Assembly (NCBI RefSeq): GCF_001280305.1
Contig: NZ_CP012623.1
Coordinates: 2,542,001 to 2,606,000, forward strand
From: Hymenobacter sp. DG25A
Lineage (GTDB): Bacteria > Bacteroidota > Bacteroidia > Cytophagales > Hymenobacteraceae
Reading direction: 5' to 3'
Length of the DNA stretch: 64,000 nucleotides
In this document: piece after piece, positions 53,144 through 62,107 of the stretch
How the letters are laid out: each line of letters opens with the position of its first letter
Position numbering within the stretch: position 1 is the first letter of the stretch
Made by a program: the position numbers and the translations under genes
Notes under the pieces: generated by a model
The model's input: only the letters and a program-made list of their open reading frames with translations
Told to the model about the DNA's origin: nothing
Databases searched by the model: none

Positions 53144-54022
53144 TTACGCAGCGGCCACGGGCTCAATACGCTCTGCTACGCGGCTCATGAGCCACATGGG
53201 GGTGCTGGTAGCCCCGCAAATTCCCACGGAGTTTGCCCCCTGAAACCAGGCGTCGTCTATTTCCTGCTCGTTTTCCACGAAATAGCTGCGCGGGTTGGTC
53301 TGGTTCACCACCGAGAACAGAGCCTTGCCATTGGAGCTTTTGCGGCCGCTGACAAATATCACCACGTCATGATCTACGGCAAAGCGGCGCAGGGCCGGCT
53401 CCCGGTTGCTTACCTGGCGGCAGATGCTGTCGTTGGCATCAAAGGCCTGCAGAGGGCCGCCCACCGCCTGAATACGCTGCTCTATCAGCTCCTTCATGTG
53501 GTAGAAGCCGGCGGTGCTCTTGGTGGTCTGGCTGAACAGGGTAACGGGGCGGGTGAAATCAATCTGGTCCAGGTCGGCCTCGTGCATCACAATGAGGGCG
53601 CGGTTGCCGGTCTGGCCATTGAGGCCCGTCACTTCGGCGTGCCCGGGCTGCCCGTAGATGACAATCTGGCCTTCCTGCCGGGTGGTGGCGTCGAAGGCGT
53701 GCTTTACGCGGTTCTGCAGCTTCAGCACTACGGGGCAGGAAGCATCAATCAGCTCCAGGTTGTTCTGTAGGGCCAGCTGGTAGGTTTCCGGCGGCTCGCC
53801 GTGGGCCCGGATAAGCACTTTGCAGTCGTGCAGGGTGCCCAGCTGCTCCCGGTCGATGATGCGCAGGCCCAGGGCATGGAGGCGCTCCACCTCCATGCGG
53901 TTGTGTACAATGTCGCCGAGGCAATAGAGCGTCGGTTCATTGGCCAGCTCGTCCTCAGCCATCTGAATGGCGAATTCGACCCCAAAGCAATACCCGGAAT
54001 TCTTATCTATCGTAACATTCAT
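53144..54022 (-). CDS. ispH: 4-hydroxy-3-methylbut-2-enyl diphosphate reductase
   Basis: 292 residues from the ATG at 54022; the 54037 alternative is five residues longer. Last step of the MEP isoprenoid pathway, an iron-sulfur enzyme. The three cluster cysteines are Cys12 (SGYCFGV), Cys96 (DASCPVV) and Cys201 (NDSICRQ). Conserved IRAHGEPPE and SGRKSSNGKALFSVV are present. Downstream of cmk on the same strand, separated by a weak terminator. Confidence 0.96.
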   Translation of the reverse strand: MNVTIDKNSGYCFGVEFAIQMAEDELANEPTLYCLGDIVHNRMEVERLHALGLRIIDREQLGTLHDCKVLIRAHGEPPETYQLALQNNLELIDASCPVVLKLQNRVKHAFDATTRQEGQIVIYGQPGHAEVTGLNGQTGNRALIVMHEADLDQIDFTRPVTLFSQTTKSTAGFYHMKELIEQRIQAVGGPLQAFDANDSICRQVSNREPALRRFAVDHDVVIFVSGRKSSNGKALFSVVNQTNPRSYFVENEQEIDDAWFQGANSVGICGATSTPMWLMSRVAERIEPVAAA

Positions 54023-54046
54023 GGGTTCACGGAACAAATAGCAGAA

Positions 54047-54069
54047 GGCCCGAAAGCAACTTTCGGGCC
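54047..54069 (-). terminator. Hairpin between cmk and ispH
   Basis: GGCCCGAAAG / CTTTCGGGCC, a perfect 10-bp stem with a 3-nt loop (CAA) just past the cmk stop. No strong T-run follows on the minus strand, so it may be an attenuating or RNA-stability hairpin. Confidence 0.5.
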
Positions 54070-54076
54070 CATCTGG

Positions 54077-54805
54077 TTATACCACGGCTTCACTGCCATT
54101 TCGCTCATTATAAGCGGCGGCAGCCTGTGCTAACAATACGGCGGAAACCCGTTCGAGGACGAAATCCACCTGCTCATCAATGGTAATGTGCGAAGTATCC
54201 AGCAGCACGGCATCGGCGGCGCGGCGCAGGGGGCTCTCGCTGCGGGTAGAATCTATATGGTCGCGCTTGATGAGGTTATCAATAATGCTTTCCAGCGCCA
54301 CCTCTTCCCCTTTGGCCAACAGCTCATCCTGGCGGCGCAGGGCGCGGGTTCGGGTATCGGCCGTCATAAATATTTTCACTTCCGCATCCGGAAACACGGT
54401 GGTGCCAATATCCCGCCCATCCATTACCACGCCGCGCTTGCGGCCCATGCGCTGCTGCTGGCGCACCATGGCGTGGCGCACGGCCGGAATCACGGATACC
54501 TCGCTCACGGAGTTGGAAATACGCATCTGGCGGATTTCATCTTCCCGGATTTCGCCGTCAATACACACCTCGTTGCGCCCCGTCCGGCGGTTGCGCTTAA
54601 AAGTGATGTGCATCTCATGCAGGGCCTGCTCAATACGAGGCAGGTCTTCCAGACTGATGTTATGCTCCAGTAAATACAACGTCACTGCCCGGTACATGGC
54701 GCCCGTATCGATGTAGGCGTAGCCTAATTCGGCGGCTACGGCCTTAGCCGTGGTGCTTTTGCCGCACGAGGAGTAGCCATCGATGGCAATGACGAGTAGT
54801 TTCAT
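54077..54805 (-). CDS. cmk: Cytidylate kinase
   Basis: 242 residues from the ATG at 54805; the longer frame to 55054 overlaps the upstream gene. Phosphorylates CMP and dCMP. P-loop AIDGYSSCGKSTTAK, TGAMYRAVT, VVMDGRDIGTTVFPDAEVKIFMTAD and the RR(A/Q)DEL lid region are complete. Start overlaps the stop of the upstream hypothetical gene (ATGA). Followed by ispH. Confidence 0.95.
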   Translation of the reverse strand: MKLLVIAIDGYSSCGKSTTAKAVAAELGYAYIDTGAMYRAVTLYLLEHNISLEDLPRIEQALHEMHITFKRNRRTGRNEVCIDGEIREDEIRQMRISNSVSEVSVIPAVRHAMVRQQQRMGRKRGVVMDGRDIGTTVFPDAEVKIFMTADTRTRALRRQDELLAKGEEVALESIIDNLIKRDHIDSTRSESPLRRAADAVLLDTSHITIDEQVDFVLERVSAVLLAQAAAAYNERNGSEAVV

Positions 54806-55209
54806 GTGGAGAGGGTTCGACGCGGGGGCAAAGGTAGTGGTATCCACGTTCTCCGCCGCGTTGTTTCCGGCACCACTGCCGCTTCCCGAAATACGGATAC
54901 CACGGCATCCGCTACCCCGTACAGCAGGTGGCGCTCTACGGAAACAAACGGGTTGATGAGGCCCCGGCCCTGCAGGCGCACGCCCACCAGGCCATTCAGC
55001 TCCCGGTGCCAGTAGCCCCCAAAGGTCCGAATAATGCACTCTCCCAGGAAGCATCCCAGGGCGTTAATAACGCCGGGTTGCTCGTCTTCGGGCACGGTAG
55101 TGCGTTGCTCCTCAATAAATTTGGCCAGCTCCCGCACTGCGGGTTCGTCAAACGACGAAAAATTCAAATTCTGCCGCACGTCTTCGGCGGCCGCTCTCAG
55201 TTCTTCCAC
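54802..55209 (-). CDS. Uncharacterised protein, first of two tandem paralogs
   Basis: 135 residues from a GTG at 55209; no ATG is available in frame upstream. The core reads EDEQPGVINALGCFLGECIIRTFGGYW...NPFVSVERHLLYG. The same pattern occurs in the paralog at 55332. It extends past the paralog's end with an Arg/Pro-rich tail. The stop overlaps the cmk start, so it is translated with cmk. A cone of conserved residues (GvI.ALGcf.GEC) suggests a small enzyme-inhibitor or immunity-like fold, but no family was identified. Confidence 0.8.
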   Translation of the reverse strand: MEELRAAAEDVRQNLNFSSFDEPAVRELAKFIEEQRTTVPEDEQPGVINALGCFLGECIIRTFGGYWHRELNGLVGVRLQGRGLINPFVSVERHLLYGVADAVVSVFREAAVVPETTRRRTWIPLPLPPRRTLST

Positions 55210-55331
55210 AGCACGTAAAGGACCAGTCCTGGCTTCTGGGCTGGTTAATTGACAATAGGTGTGTTGCCAGGTCGTAAAGTAAGTATAGCGAACTGGCGCG
55301 GAATAATGAAATTTTTATTTGAAAATTGATA

Positions 55332-55724
55332 TTAAATCCAGCTTTTGCGCTGTACTTTCTCCGCCATGCGGTTGGGCACGCTGGCAAAGAAGGCCGCCAC
55401 CGACTCCTGCAAACCGTGAGTCAGCTGCTGCTCAACCCGATAGAACGGATTAAAGAAGTGCTGGCCGTCAATTCCCACCCCGGTATTACCATCAGGGCCG
55501 GCTGCCCATTGGCCCTTGAAGGTCTGGACCAGGCACTCCCCAAAAAAGCAGCCCAGGGCCGTAATTACACCCTGCCGGTCTTCGGGCTTCAGGCCGGGGC
55601 GCTGGGCTTCAATGAAGTCGGCCAGGCGCTGCACGGCGGCGGCATCAAAGGCATTTACCTGCAGTTCCTGGCGGACGGCTTCGGCGGCCTGGTGGAGGGC
55701 GGCTAGGGGAGATTCAGTGGACAT
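55332..55724 (-). CDS. Uncharacterised protein, second of two tandem paralogs
   Basis: 130 residues. About half of the core positions match the protein at 54802: RQGVITALGCFFGECLVQTFKGQW against PGVINALGCFLGECIIRTFGGYW, and FNPFYRVEQQLTHGLQESVAAFF against INPFVSVERHLLYGVADAVVSVF. Tandem duplication followed by divergence. 122 bp upstream of its paralog. No recognised family. Confidence 0.82.
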   Translation of the reverse strand: MSTESPLAALHQAAEAVRQELQVNAFDAAAVQRLADFIEAQRPGLKPEDRQGVITALGCFFGECLVQTFKGQWAAGPDGNTGVGIDGQHFFNPFYRVEQQLTHGLQESVAAFFASVPNRMAEKVQRKSWI

Positions 55725-55787
55725 AGAGTTGTGCTAGTGGGAAATCTTTACGGCAAATGAATTCAATACGGCATTAACGCAAAGCCT

Positions 55788-55815
55788 GTCATGATTCGAC
55801 TTCGCTCGACATGAC
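55788..55815. repeat. Short remnant of a palindromic repeat
   Basis: GTCATGATTCGACTTCGCTC followed by GACATGAC, a reduced inverted pair with the same GTCATG/CATGAC ends as the A-type elements. Between the paralog gene and the small lipoprotein gene. Confidence 0.5.
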
Positions 55816-55832
55816 AACGTACTTCTTGCTTA

Positions 55833-55994
55833 TTAATGACTGTCGCAGGGGCAGGGCTCGTGGCCGCCTTTGGCTTTCCGTTTAAAGGAAGCCGTTTTCT
55901 TTTGCTGGGGCGTGCGGGTGGCGCAGGAACTAGTGAGGCCGCCGGCCGTGGCCAGCACCCAGAAGGCCAAAAACATGGTGATGCTCTTTCTCAC
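55833..55994 (-). CDS. Small lipoprotein, about 53 residues
   Basis: From a GTG at 55994 (first residues MRKSITMFLAFWVLATAGGL) or the ATG at 55976. The GTG gives a better signal peptide with two basic residues. The lipobox is LTSSC, then a basic stretch (RTPQQKKTASFKRKAKGG) and a Cys-rich end (HEPCPCDSH). Too short for standard gene-length filters. No known family; the CPC could bind metal. Confidence 0.55.
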   Translation of the reverse strand: MRKSITMFLAFWVLATAGGLTSSCATRTPQQKKTASFKRKAKGGHEPCPCDSH

Positions 55995-56076
55995 GGTAAC
56001 TGAGATACTGATTTTCAGGTAAAGTTAAGGTTCTTTACAGCGCAACGCCGCACGCCGGCCCTTAGTGTCCCTGCTT

Positions 56077-57729
56077 ATGCCCACCGAATTCCAGCTGACG
56101 GCCAATGTCGTCGACCTCTTCGCGCAAACTATCCTGCCCGCCACTATTCAGGTAGCGGCCGGGCGCATCCAGTCCATTACTCCCACCGGTGCCACCGCTC
56201 CCGATGCCGCCCTCCCCTATGCTCTGCCCGGCTTTGTAGATGCGCATGTGCACGTGGAAAGCTCCCTGCTGGTGCCCGCCGAGTTTGCCCGCCTGGCCGT
56301 GGTGCACGGCACCGTAGCCACCGTCTCCGATCCGCACGAAATAGGCAACGTGCTGGGCGTGGCAGGCGTGGAGTATATGCTGGCCAGCGCCGGGCACGTG
56401 CCCTTTAAGTTCTGCTTTGGGGCTCCCTCCTGCGTGCCCGCCACCGTGTTTGAAACCGCCGGCGCCACCATTACCGCCCAGGATATTGAGGAGCTCTTCC
56501 AGAACCCCCAAATCGGATATCTGGCTGAGATGATGAACTGGCCCGGCGTGCTACACCGCGACGCGGAGGTGATGGAGAAAATCCGGCTGGCCCAGGCCTA
56601 TGGCCGCCCCGTAGATGGGCACGCCCCCGGCCTGCGCGGCGAGGATGCCCGCCAGTACGCCGCCGCCGGCATCAGCACCGACCACGAGTGCTTTACGGCC
56701 GAAGAAGCCTTGGACAAGCTGGCCGTGGGCATGAAAATCCTGATCCGGGAAGGCTCCGCGGCCCGCAACTTTGAGGCGCTGATTGATTTGCTGCCGGAAT
56801 ACTACGAGAATATGATGTTCTGCTCCGACGACAAGCACCCCGATACGCTGGTGCTGGGCCACATCAACCAGCTGGTGGAGCGGGCCGTGGCCCGCGGCCA
56901 GGATGTGCTGAAGGTGCTGCGCGTGGCCTGCCGCAACCCCGTGGAGCACTACAACCTACCCGTGGGCCTGCTCCGGCCCGGGGATGCCGCCGATTTTATT
57001 GTTGTGCAAAACCTCCAAAATTTCCAGGTGCAGCAAACCTACCTGGATGGGGTGCTGGTGGCCGAAAACGGCCAGACGCGCATAGCCTCGGCCCCTTGCC
57101 CGGTAGTCAACCAGTTTCATCCCCAGCACCTCACGGCGGCTGATTTTGCGGTGCCCACCCCCGGCGATGTAGCCACCGTGCGCGTGATGGAGTGCTTCGA
57201 CGGCCAGCTTATCACGGCCCGCCACGATATGGCCGCCAACGTGCAGGATGGCTATGTGGTAGCTGATGTGCCGCAGGATGTTCTGAAGCTGACGGTGGTA
57301 AACCGCTACCACGCGGCTCCACCCGCGGCTTCGTTCATCCAAGGATTTGGCCTGAAAAAAGGGGCGCTGGCCAGCAGTGTAGGCCACGACTCGCACAACA
57401 TCACGGCCGTGGGCTGCGACGACGAGAGCCTGGCCCGCGCCGTTAATCTTGTGATGGAAGCCAAAGGGGGTCTGGCCGCAGTGGGCCCTGATGGCCAGGA
57501 AATGCTCCTGCCGCTGCCCGTAGCGGGGCTAATGTCAGATAAAGATGGCTACCACGTGGCGGAGGCTTATGCCGCCGTAGATGCCCTGGCCAAGCAGCTG
57601 GGCTCGCCGCTGCAGGCCCCCTTCATGACGCTGTCGTTTATGGCGCTGCTGGTCATTCCCAGCCTCAAGCTCAGCGACAAAGGCCTGTTTGATGGCGAAG
57701 CCTTCCGGTTTGTAGAAGCGGTAGTGTAG
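56077..57729 (+). CDS. ade: Adenine deaminase
   Basis: 550 residues from the ATG at 56077; a GTG at 56065 is possible. Converts adenine to hypoxanthine. Amidohydrolase metal site PGFVDAHVHVESS, then DPHEIGNV, NWPGVLH, PVDGHAPGL, CSDDKHPD. The C-terminal domain carries GLKKGALASSVGHDSHN, MEAKGGLAAVG and PLPVAGLMSD, all characteristic of Ade rather than of other amidohydrolases. Isolated gene, followed by a strong terminator. Confidence 0.95.
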   Translation: MPTEFQLTANVVDLFAQTILPATIQVAAGRIQSITPTGATAPDAALPYALPGFVDAHVHVESSLLVPAEFARLAVVHGTVATVSDPHEIGNVLGVAGVEYMLASAGHVPFKFCFGAPSCVPATVFETAGATITAQDIEELFQNPQIGYLAEMMNWPGVLHRDAEVMEKIRLAQAYGRPVDGHAPGLRGEDARQYAAAGISTDHECFTAEEALDKLAVGMKILIREGSAARNFEALIDLLPEYYENMMFCSDDKHPDTLVLGHINQLVERAVARGQDVLKVLRVACRNPVEHYNLPVGLLRPGDAADFIVVQNLQNFQVQQTYLDGVLVAENGQTRIASAPCPVVNQFHPQHLTAADFAVPTPGDVATVRVMECFDGQLITARHDMAANVQDGYVVADVPQDVLKLTVVNRYHAAPPAASFIQGFGLKKGALASSVGHDSHNITAVGCDDESLARAVNLVMEAKGGLAAVGPDGQEMLLPLPVAGLMSDKDGYHVAEAYAAVDALAKQLGSPLQAPFMTLSFMALLVIPSLKLSDKGLFDGEAFRFVEAVV

Positions 57730-57754
57730 CCAGGAAAGTTCTTGTCCATAACAC

Positions 57755-57794
57755 AAAAAAAGGCCTTCTGCTGATCAGCAGAAGGCCTTTTTTA
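57755..57794. terminator. Bidirectional terminator
   Basis: A-run, AAGGCCTTCTGCTGATCAGC, GCAGAAGGCCTT and T-run: a perfect hairpin with almost no loop (centre TGATCA) between the convergent ade and response-regulator genes. Confidence 0.92.
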
Positions 57795-57814
57795 TTTAAA
57801 TCAACAGCAACGGC

Positions 57815-58240
57815 TTACTTGTCCTTAAACCGCTTCTCGATGAGCTTATTCATTTTCTCCTCCGTGAGCGGCTTGGCCAGGTACTCCACATCCTTGTACT
57901 GGGCTACCCGGGCGGTATCCGCGGAGTGCATGGAGGTGGTGAGAACCGTCATTACCGTGTTGCGCTTGGCCTGCTCGGGCAGCGCATCATACAGCTTCAG
58001 AAACTCGAAACCATCCATGCCGGGCATTTTCAGGTCCAGAAATATCAGGTTAGCCGCTTTTTCGGAGCTGGTGCCGGTACCGTCCGAGCCATCACCCCAC
58101 AGGAAGGCATAGGCTTCTTCGGCGCGGGAGAAGGATTGCACGCTTTCCGCCACATCTAAACGGCTGAGCAAGCGGTTATTCAGAAAGCTGGTGGTTTCGT
58201 TATCATCCACCAGTACAACGTTGCGCAGTTTCTTGGGCAT
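57815..58240 (-). CDS. CheY-like response regulator (receiver domain only)
   Basis: 141 residues from the ATG at 58240; 58252 is an alternative. Receiver landmarks: acidic pair VLVDDNET, phospho-acceptor Asp in LIFLDLKMPGMDGFEFL, Thr in VLTTS and Lys in EYLAKPLTEE. No output domain; probably signals through a partner kinase or hub. The insert GDGSDGTGTSSEKA between beta-4 and beta-5-equivalent regions is unusual. No kinase gene is adjacent. Confidence 0.92.
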   Translation of the reverse strand: MPKKLRNVVLVDDNETTSFLNNRLLSRLDVAESVQSFSRAEEAYAFLWGDGSDGTGTSSEKAANLIFLDLKMPGMDGFEFLKLYDALPEQAKRNTVMTVLTTSMHSADTARVAQYKDVEYLAKPLTEEKMNKLIEKRFKDK

Positions 58241-58298
58241 GGCTATAGGCATTGGTACGCGTGAGCCCTGCCATCCGCAAACAGGGAATAATGGGAGT

Positions 58299-59276
58299 CT
58301 ACAACCAACCTTGCTCGCGCATCCAGTCGTCGTTGTAGATTTTTCCGAGGTAGCGGGTGCCATGGTCGGGCAGGATAATAACCATGGTGTCTTCCTCTTT
58401 TAAGTGCTCTTTGGCATACTCTAATGCCCCATGCACTGCCGAGCCACAGGACCAGCCTACAAAGAGGCCTTCTTCTTTGGCCAGGCGGCGCGTCATGAGG
58501 GCGGCGTCCTGGTCGGTTACTTTGATAAACTGATCAATCAGATCAAAGTCAACGTTCTTGGGGAGAATATCCTCCCCTATACCTTCCGTCTTGTAAGGAT
58601 AAATTTCGTTCTCATCAAAGATACCGGTTTCCTTGTACTTTTTGAAAACGGAGCCATAAGTATCGAGGCCAATGGATACCACCCCGGGGTTACGCTCCTT
58701 CAGAAATTTGGCCGTGCCGCAGATGGTGCCGCCTGTGCCTACACCTGCCGCCAGATGGGTAATCCGGCCATCGGTGCTGTTCCAGATTTCGGGGCCGGTT
58801 GTTTCGTAGTGCGAGGCCGCGTTGGAGAGGTTATCGTATTGGTTGGGATAAAACGAATTCGGTGTTTCCTGGCTTAGCCGGCGGGCTACCGAGTAATAAG
58901 AACGTGGGTCCTCGGGGGCCACGTCTACGGGGCATACTACCACCTCGGCGCCTACGGCCCGCAGAATATCCTGCTTTTCCTTGCTCTGCTTGTCGCTCAT
59001 CACAAAGATGCACTTGTAGCCGCGGGCAATGGCTACCAGCGCCAGGCCCATGCCGGTGTTGCCGCTGGTGCCTTCAATGATGGTGCCGCCGGGTTTCAGC
59101 AGGCCGGCCTTCTCGGCATCATCCACCATTTTAATGGCCATCCGGTCTTTCACCGAGTTGCCGGGGTTGAAATATTCCACTTTGGCCAGGATGGTGCCTT
59201 TAATGCCATCAGTGACTTTATTGAGTTTCACCAGCGGAGTATTACCAACGGCCTCAATGATATGGTTCAGGTACAT
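58299..59276 (-). CDS. Cystathionine beta-synthase/cysteine synthase-type PLP enzyme
   Basis: 325 residues. Fold II PLP enzyme: Lys43 in [12 protein letters not shown] binds the cofactor; [15 protein letters not shown] binds substrate; [15 protein letters not shown] binds phosphate. The ending [24 protein letters not shown] matches the CBS type (LPD..RNY..KF..D.W) rather than bacterial CysK. It may use serine or O-acetylserine with homocysteine or sulfide. There is no CBS-domain pair. Confidence 0.9.
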   Translation of the reverse strand: MYLNHIIEAVGNTPLVKLNKVTDGIKGTILAKVEYFNPGNSVKDRMAIKMVDDAEKAGLLKPGGTIIEGTSGNTGMGLALVAIARGYKCIFVMSDKQSKEKQDILRAVGAEVVVCPVDVAPEDPRSYYSVARRLSQETPNSFYPNQYDNLSNAASHYETTGPEIWNSTDGRITHLAAGVGTGGTICGTAKFLKERNPGVVSIGLDTYGSVFKKYKETGIFDENEIYPYKTEGIGEDILPKNVDFDLIDQFIKVTDQDAALMTRRLAKEEGLFVGWSCGSAVHGALEYAKEHLKEEDTMVIILPDHGTRYLGKIYNDDWMREQGWL

Positions 59277-59383
59277 GGAAATGGGTGGGCAGTTTTGTGA
59301 GATGTAGCCGGCAAAGGTACGGATTTCAGATGGGAGCCCTAAACAGAGGCGGCACCGGCCTCCTGTACACGGTGGAAATGCCG

Positions 59384-59415
59384 TTTCGCGCTACACCTAA
59401 AAAAGCATACTTTTG
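59384..59415 (+). promoter_or_regulatory. Candidate Bacteroidota promoter of sucD
   Basis: TACTTTTG at 59408-59415 matches TAnnTTTG; TTTC at 59384-59387, 20 bp upstream, is a near -33 element (consensus TTTG). Transcription would start near 59421, about 65 nt before the ATG. Confidence 0.5.
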
Positions 59416-59485
59416 CGGACCGGTAACCCACCTGGGCCGCCGGGCATTCCCACCCTCAACCCGCATTTCCGCTAACCCCACCTCT

Positions 59486-60367
59486 ATGAGTGTTCTGGTC
59501 AACAAGGATTCTAAAGTGATTGTGCAGGGCTTTACCGGCTCCGAAGGCTCGTTCCACGCCCAGCAGATGATTGAGTACGGCACCAACGTGGTGGGCGGCG
59601 TAACGCCCGGCAAAGGAGGCACCCAGCACCTGGAGCGCCCCGTGTTCAACACCGTGGCCGACGCCGTAGAGAAAACCGGTGCCAATACCAGCATCATTTT
59701 CGTGCCACCAGCTTTTGCCGCTGATGCCATTATGGAAGCAGCTGATGCCGGCATTAAGGTTATCGTTACCATCACCGAAGGCATTCCAACCAAGGACATG
59801 ATTGCGGTAAAGGAATACCTGAAAGGCCGCGACGGGCTGCGCATGATTGGGCCTAACTGCCCCGGCGTGATGACGGCCGGCGAGTGCAAAGTGGGCATCA
59901 TGCCCGGCTTCATTTTCCAGAAAGGCCGCGTAGGCATCGTGTCCAAGTCGGGCACCCTGACCTACGAAGCCGTAGACCAGCTAACCAAAGCTGGCCTGGG
60001 CCAGACCACGGCCATCGGCATTGGCGGTGACCCCATCATTGGCACCACCACCAAAGAAGCCGTAGAAATGCTCATGAACGACCCCGAAACCGAGGGCATC
60101 GTGATGATTGGCGAAATTGGCGGTGGCATGGAAGCTGAAGCCGCACGCTGGATTAAAGAAACCGGTAACAAGAAGCCCGTAGTTGGCTTTATTGCCGGCC
60201 AAACGGCCCCTCCCGGCCGCCGCATGGGCCACGCCGGTGCTATCGTAGGCGGTGCCGACGACACGGCAGCTGCTAAAATGGCCATCATGCGCGAGTGCGG
60301 TATCCACGTAGTGGACTCGCCCGCTGAAATTGGTGACACCATGCTGCGCGTACTGGGCGGCAAGTAG
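59486..60367 (+). CDS. sucD: Succinate-CoA ligase, alpha subunit
   Basis: 293 residues from the ATG at 59486; longer frames upstream overlap the promoter. Makes succinyl-CoA with SucC in the TCA cycle. N-terminal CoA-binding [36 protein letters not shown], and the phospho-His249 in [14 protein letters not shown]. The beta subunit gene is not in the window, so the two are not adjacent here. Followed by a terminator. Confidence 0.96.
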   Translation: MSVLVNKDSKVIVQGFTGSEGSFHAQQMIEYGTNVVGGVTPGKGGTQHLERPVFNTVADAVEKTGANTSIIFVPPAFAADAIMEAADAGIKVIVTITEGIPTKDMIAVKEYLKGRDGLRMIGPNCPGVMTAGECKVGIMPGFIFQKGRVGIVSKSGTLTYEAVDQLTKAGLGQTTAIGIGGDPIIGTTTKEAVEMLMNDPETEGIVMIGEIGGGMEAEAARWIKETGNKKPVVGFIAGQTAPPGRRMGHAGAIVGGADDTAAAKMAIMRECGIHVVDSPAEIGDTMLRVLGGK

Positions 60368-60397
60368 AAGCGTTAGCAGTATTGCTTTCGAGTAAAT

Positions 60398-60432
60398 AAA
60401 AAAAAGCCCCGGCGTGAGTCGGGGCTTTTTTA
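60398..60432. terminator. Rho-independent terminator
   Basis: AAAAAAAAGCCCCG / CGGGGCTTTTTT hairpin between sucD and the convergent minus-strand gene. Confidence 0.9.
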
Positions 60433-60485
60433 TTGGGCTCAAGTTACCGCAGCAGGTTTCTAATCCGACATTTTACTGTCCCTGA

Positions 60486-61196
60486 TCATCGGTTCCGCCG
60501 AGCATTGCGCGCCTGGATGGAATCAACAATAGGATTCTGTGCTTGCAGGTATTGCCGTAGCTTTCCTTCCGGCACAAAGGCAATGCGCTGACTGACTGGT
60601 ACGCCTGGGCGCATGTTAGCGACTATTTGCTCTTGCCCTAACTGCTTCAGGCTCTTAAGCAACAAGGAGTATTTACTGGTGGAGTTAGCTAAAGAGATAA
60701 AAAAACTATCCGCTTGATGACTACCGTAGCGAGCATACGCTCCCGCAACAAATGAGAGCCTCGCTTGGTCGTTATATAGCCTTGGTTTTGACAGCTGCCC
60801 CATATAGGTTTTATTCTCGTCTTCATCCCAGCCAATACGCTGAAAACGATAACTGCTGTTTAGTTGCGCCGCTAGCCTGGGTGATGTAAGTATGGTAAAT
60901 TCGTGGCAGTTCAAACAATTTGCCTGATAGTTAGGTGCCAGCTTGAACGCGTAATGGTCAGACCGTAGCATCGTTCCCAAAACATCTATGAGCGGCTGCT
61001 CATCCTGATAAAATGAATCGATACGGTGCCGCATCTGCGAACTGGTAGGTACAATGGACCGGCCTATGTAGTCCGAAATCAGGCCGAGTGTATAGGCTCT
61101 GGTATCGAGTACAACAGCCGTGGATTGTTGCCAGCTACCCAGCAACAAACAGCTACTTACCCCTATCAGCCACCGGCGCTTATTTATTCTTATCAT
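60486..61196 (-). CDS. Secreted hypothetical protein with one CxxCH motif
   Basis: 236 residues. N-terminal hydrophobic segment (residues 8-24) acts as a signal or anchor. A single CLNCHEF (CxxCH) lies at about residues 94-98 in NYQANCLNCHEFTI, a possible heme c attachment site or metal site; no second motif and no distal Met is obvious. C-terminal half basic. GC content is clearly lower than in neighbours. Probably envelope-located; function unknown. Confidence 0.72.
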   Translation of the reverse strand: MIRINKRRWLIGVSSCLLLGSWQQSTAVVLDTRAYTLGLISDYIGRSIVPTSSQMRHRIDSFYQDEQPLIDVLGTMLRSDHYAFKLAPNYQANCLNCHEFTILTSPRLAAQLNSSYRFQRIGWDEDENKTYMGQLSKPRLYNDQARLSFVAGAYARYGSHQADSFFISLANSTSKYSLLLKSLKQLGQEQIVANMRPGVPVSQRIAFVPEGKLRQYLQAQNPIVDSIQARNARRNR

Positions 61197-61250
61197 TCAT
61201 TCTGCATCTTTAAAAATCTAATATAAAATATATAGCTCGACGTCAAGCAG

Positions 61251-61982
61251 CTACCGCTTCCCCGATTGTCCGCCAATATTCATCAGCAGGCCGAAATTAA
61301 AGACGGAGTTAGAGGCTTTCATGTATTTGCGGTGGCGCAGGCCAAAGTTGCTGCCGCTGATGAACTGAAATTGCAAGGGGCCGGCCAGCTGCACGCGCGT
61401 CCAGGTAATGGGCTCCAGGAGAATGTTCTTTTCGTTGGGGCCGGGCACTCCGTTCAGTTTGAAGTCATACATGTTCATGAAGCTTACGCGCAGGGCCGTG
61501 CCGTAGCTGATGGGCCATTCGCGACCCAGCGCCCGCACCACTTTGCTGTCTTTGGAGCTGTAGTTCACCTGCACGAATACCTTTTCCAGCTTGGCATCGA
61601 GGCGCTCCGTTGTGATGCCGTCCCCGTCGCGCTCGGTGCGGGCGCTGGTGCCGAAGCCGTAGCCGGCGTAGCCTTCAATCACGCGGTGGTCGCCTAAGCG
61701 GGTAAAGTACCCTGCTCCCAGCTCAGCAAAGTCATGGTCGAGGGCTTTGCGCTTTTTATCGGTGTGCAGAAAGGATGCCGTGCCGATGACGCCCAGCCCG
61801 TTTGTAACGGCATACGCGCCCTGGGCCGTGAAATTGCCCTGGAAATTGACATGGGCGCCGCCACTAAACTCGCCCTTTTGGGTCAGCATGGGGGCATTGG
61901 GGGTAGGCGGGAAATACATGGAGCGGCAGCTGGCCAACCCCAACAGGCAAACAGAAAAAAGGACGCGTAAGGAAGTAGTCAT
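61251..61982 (-). CDS. Outer-membrane beta-barrel lipoprotein-like protein
   Basis: 243 residues from the ATG at 61982. Lipobox LLGLASC. Alternating strands such as GVIGTASFLHTDKKRKALDHDFAELGAGYF, VIEGYAGYGFG and FNFGLLMNIGG fit a small barrel; PPTPNAPMLTQKGEFSGGAHVNFQGNFTAQGAYAV is a frequent Bacteroidota opening. Function unknown. Divergent from the disulfide reductase gene. Confidence 0.8.
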   Translation of the reverse strand: MTTSLRVLFSVCLLGLASCRSMYFPPTPNAPMLTQKGEFSGGAHVNFQGNFTAQGAYAVTNGLGVIGTASFLHTDKKRKALDHDFAELGAGYFTRLGDHRVIEGYAGYGFGTSARTERDGDGITTERLDAKLEKVFVQVNYSSKDSKVVRALGREWPISYGTALRVSFMNMYDFKLNGVPGPNEKNILLEPITWTRVQLAGPLQFQFISGSNFGLRHRKYMKASNSVFNFGLLMNIGGQSGKR

Positions 61983-62107
61983 AAGCTGAGCAATGGCAAT
62001 GATATGGGGCACAACGACGAAAAGCCCGTTTCGTTGTGTAGCCACGGCGGAGTTTGTGCCGTAAGGAAGGGTCATTTGTTTTTCGCGCCTGTACTTCCCT
62101 GCTGCTT

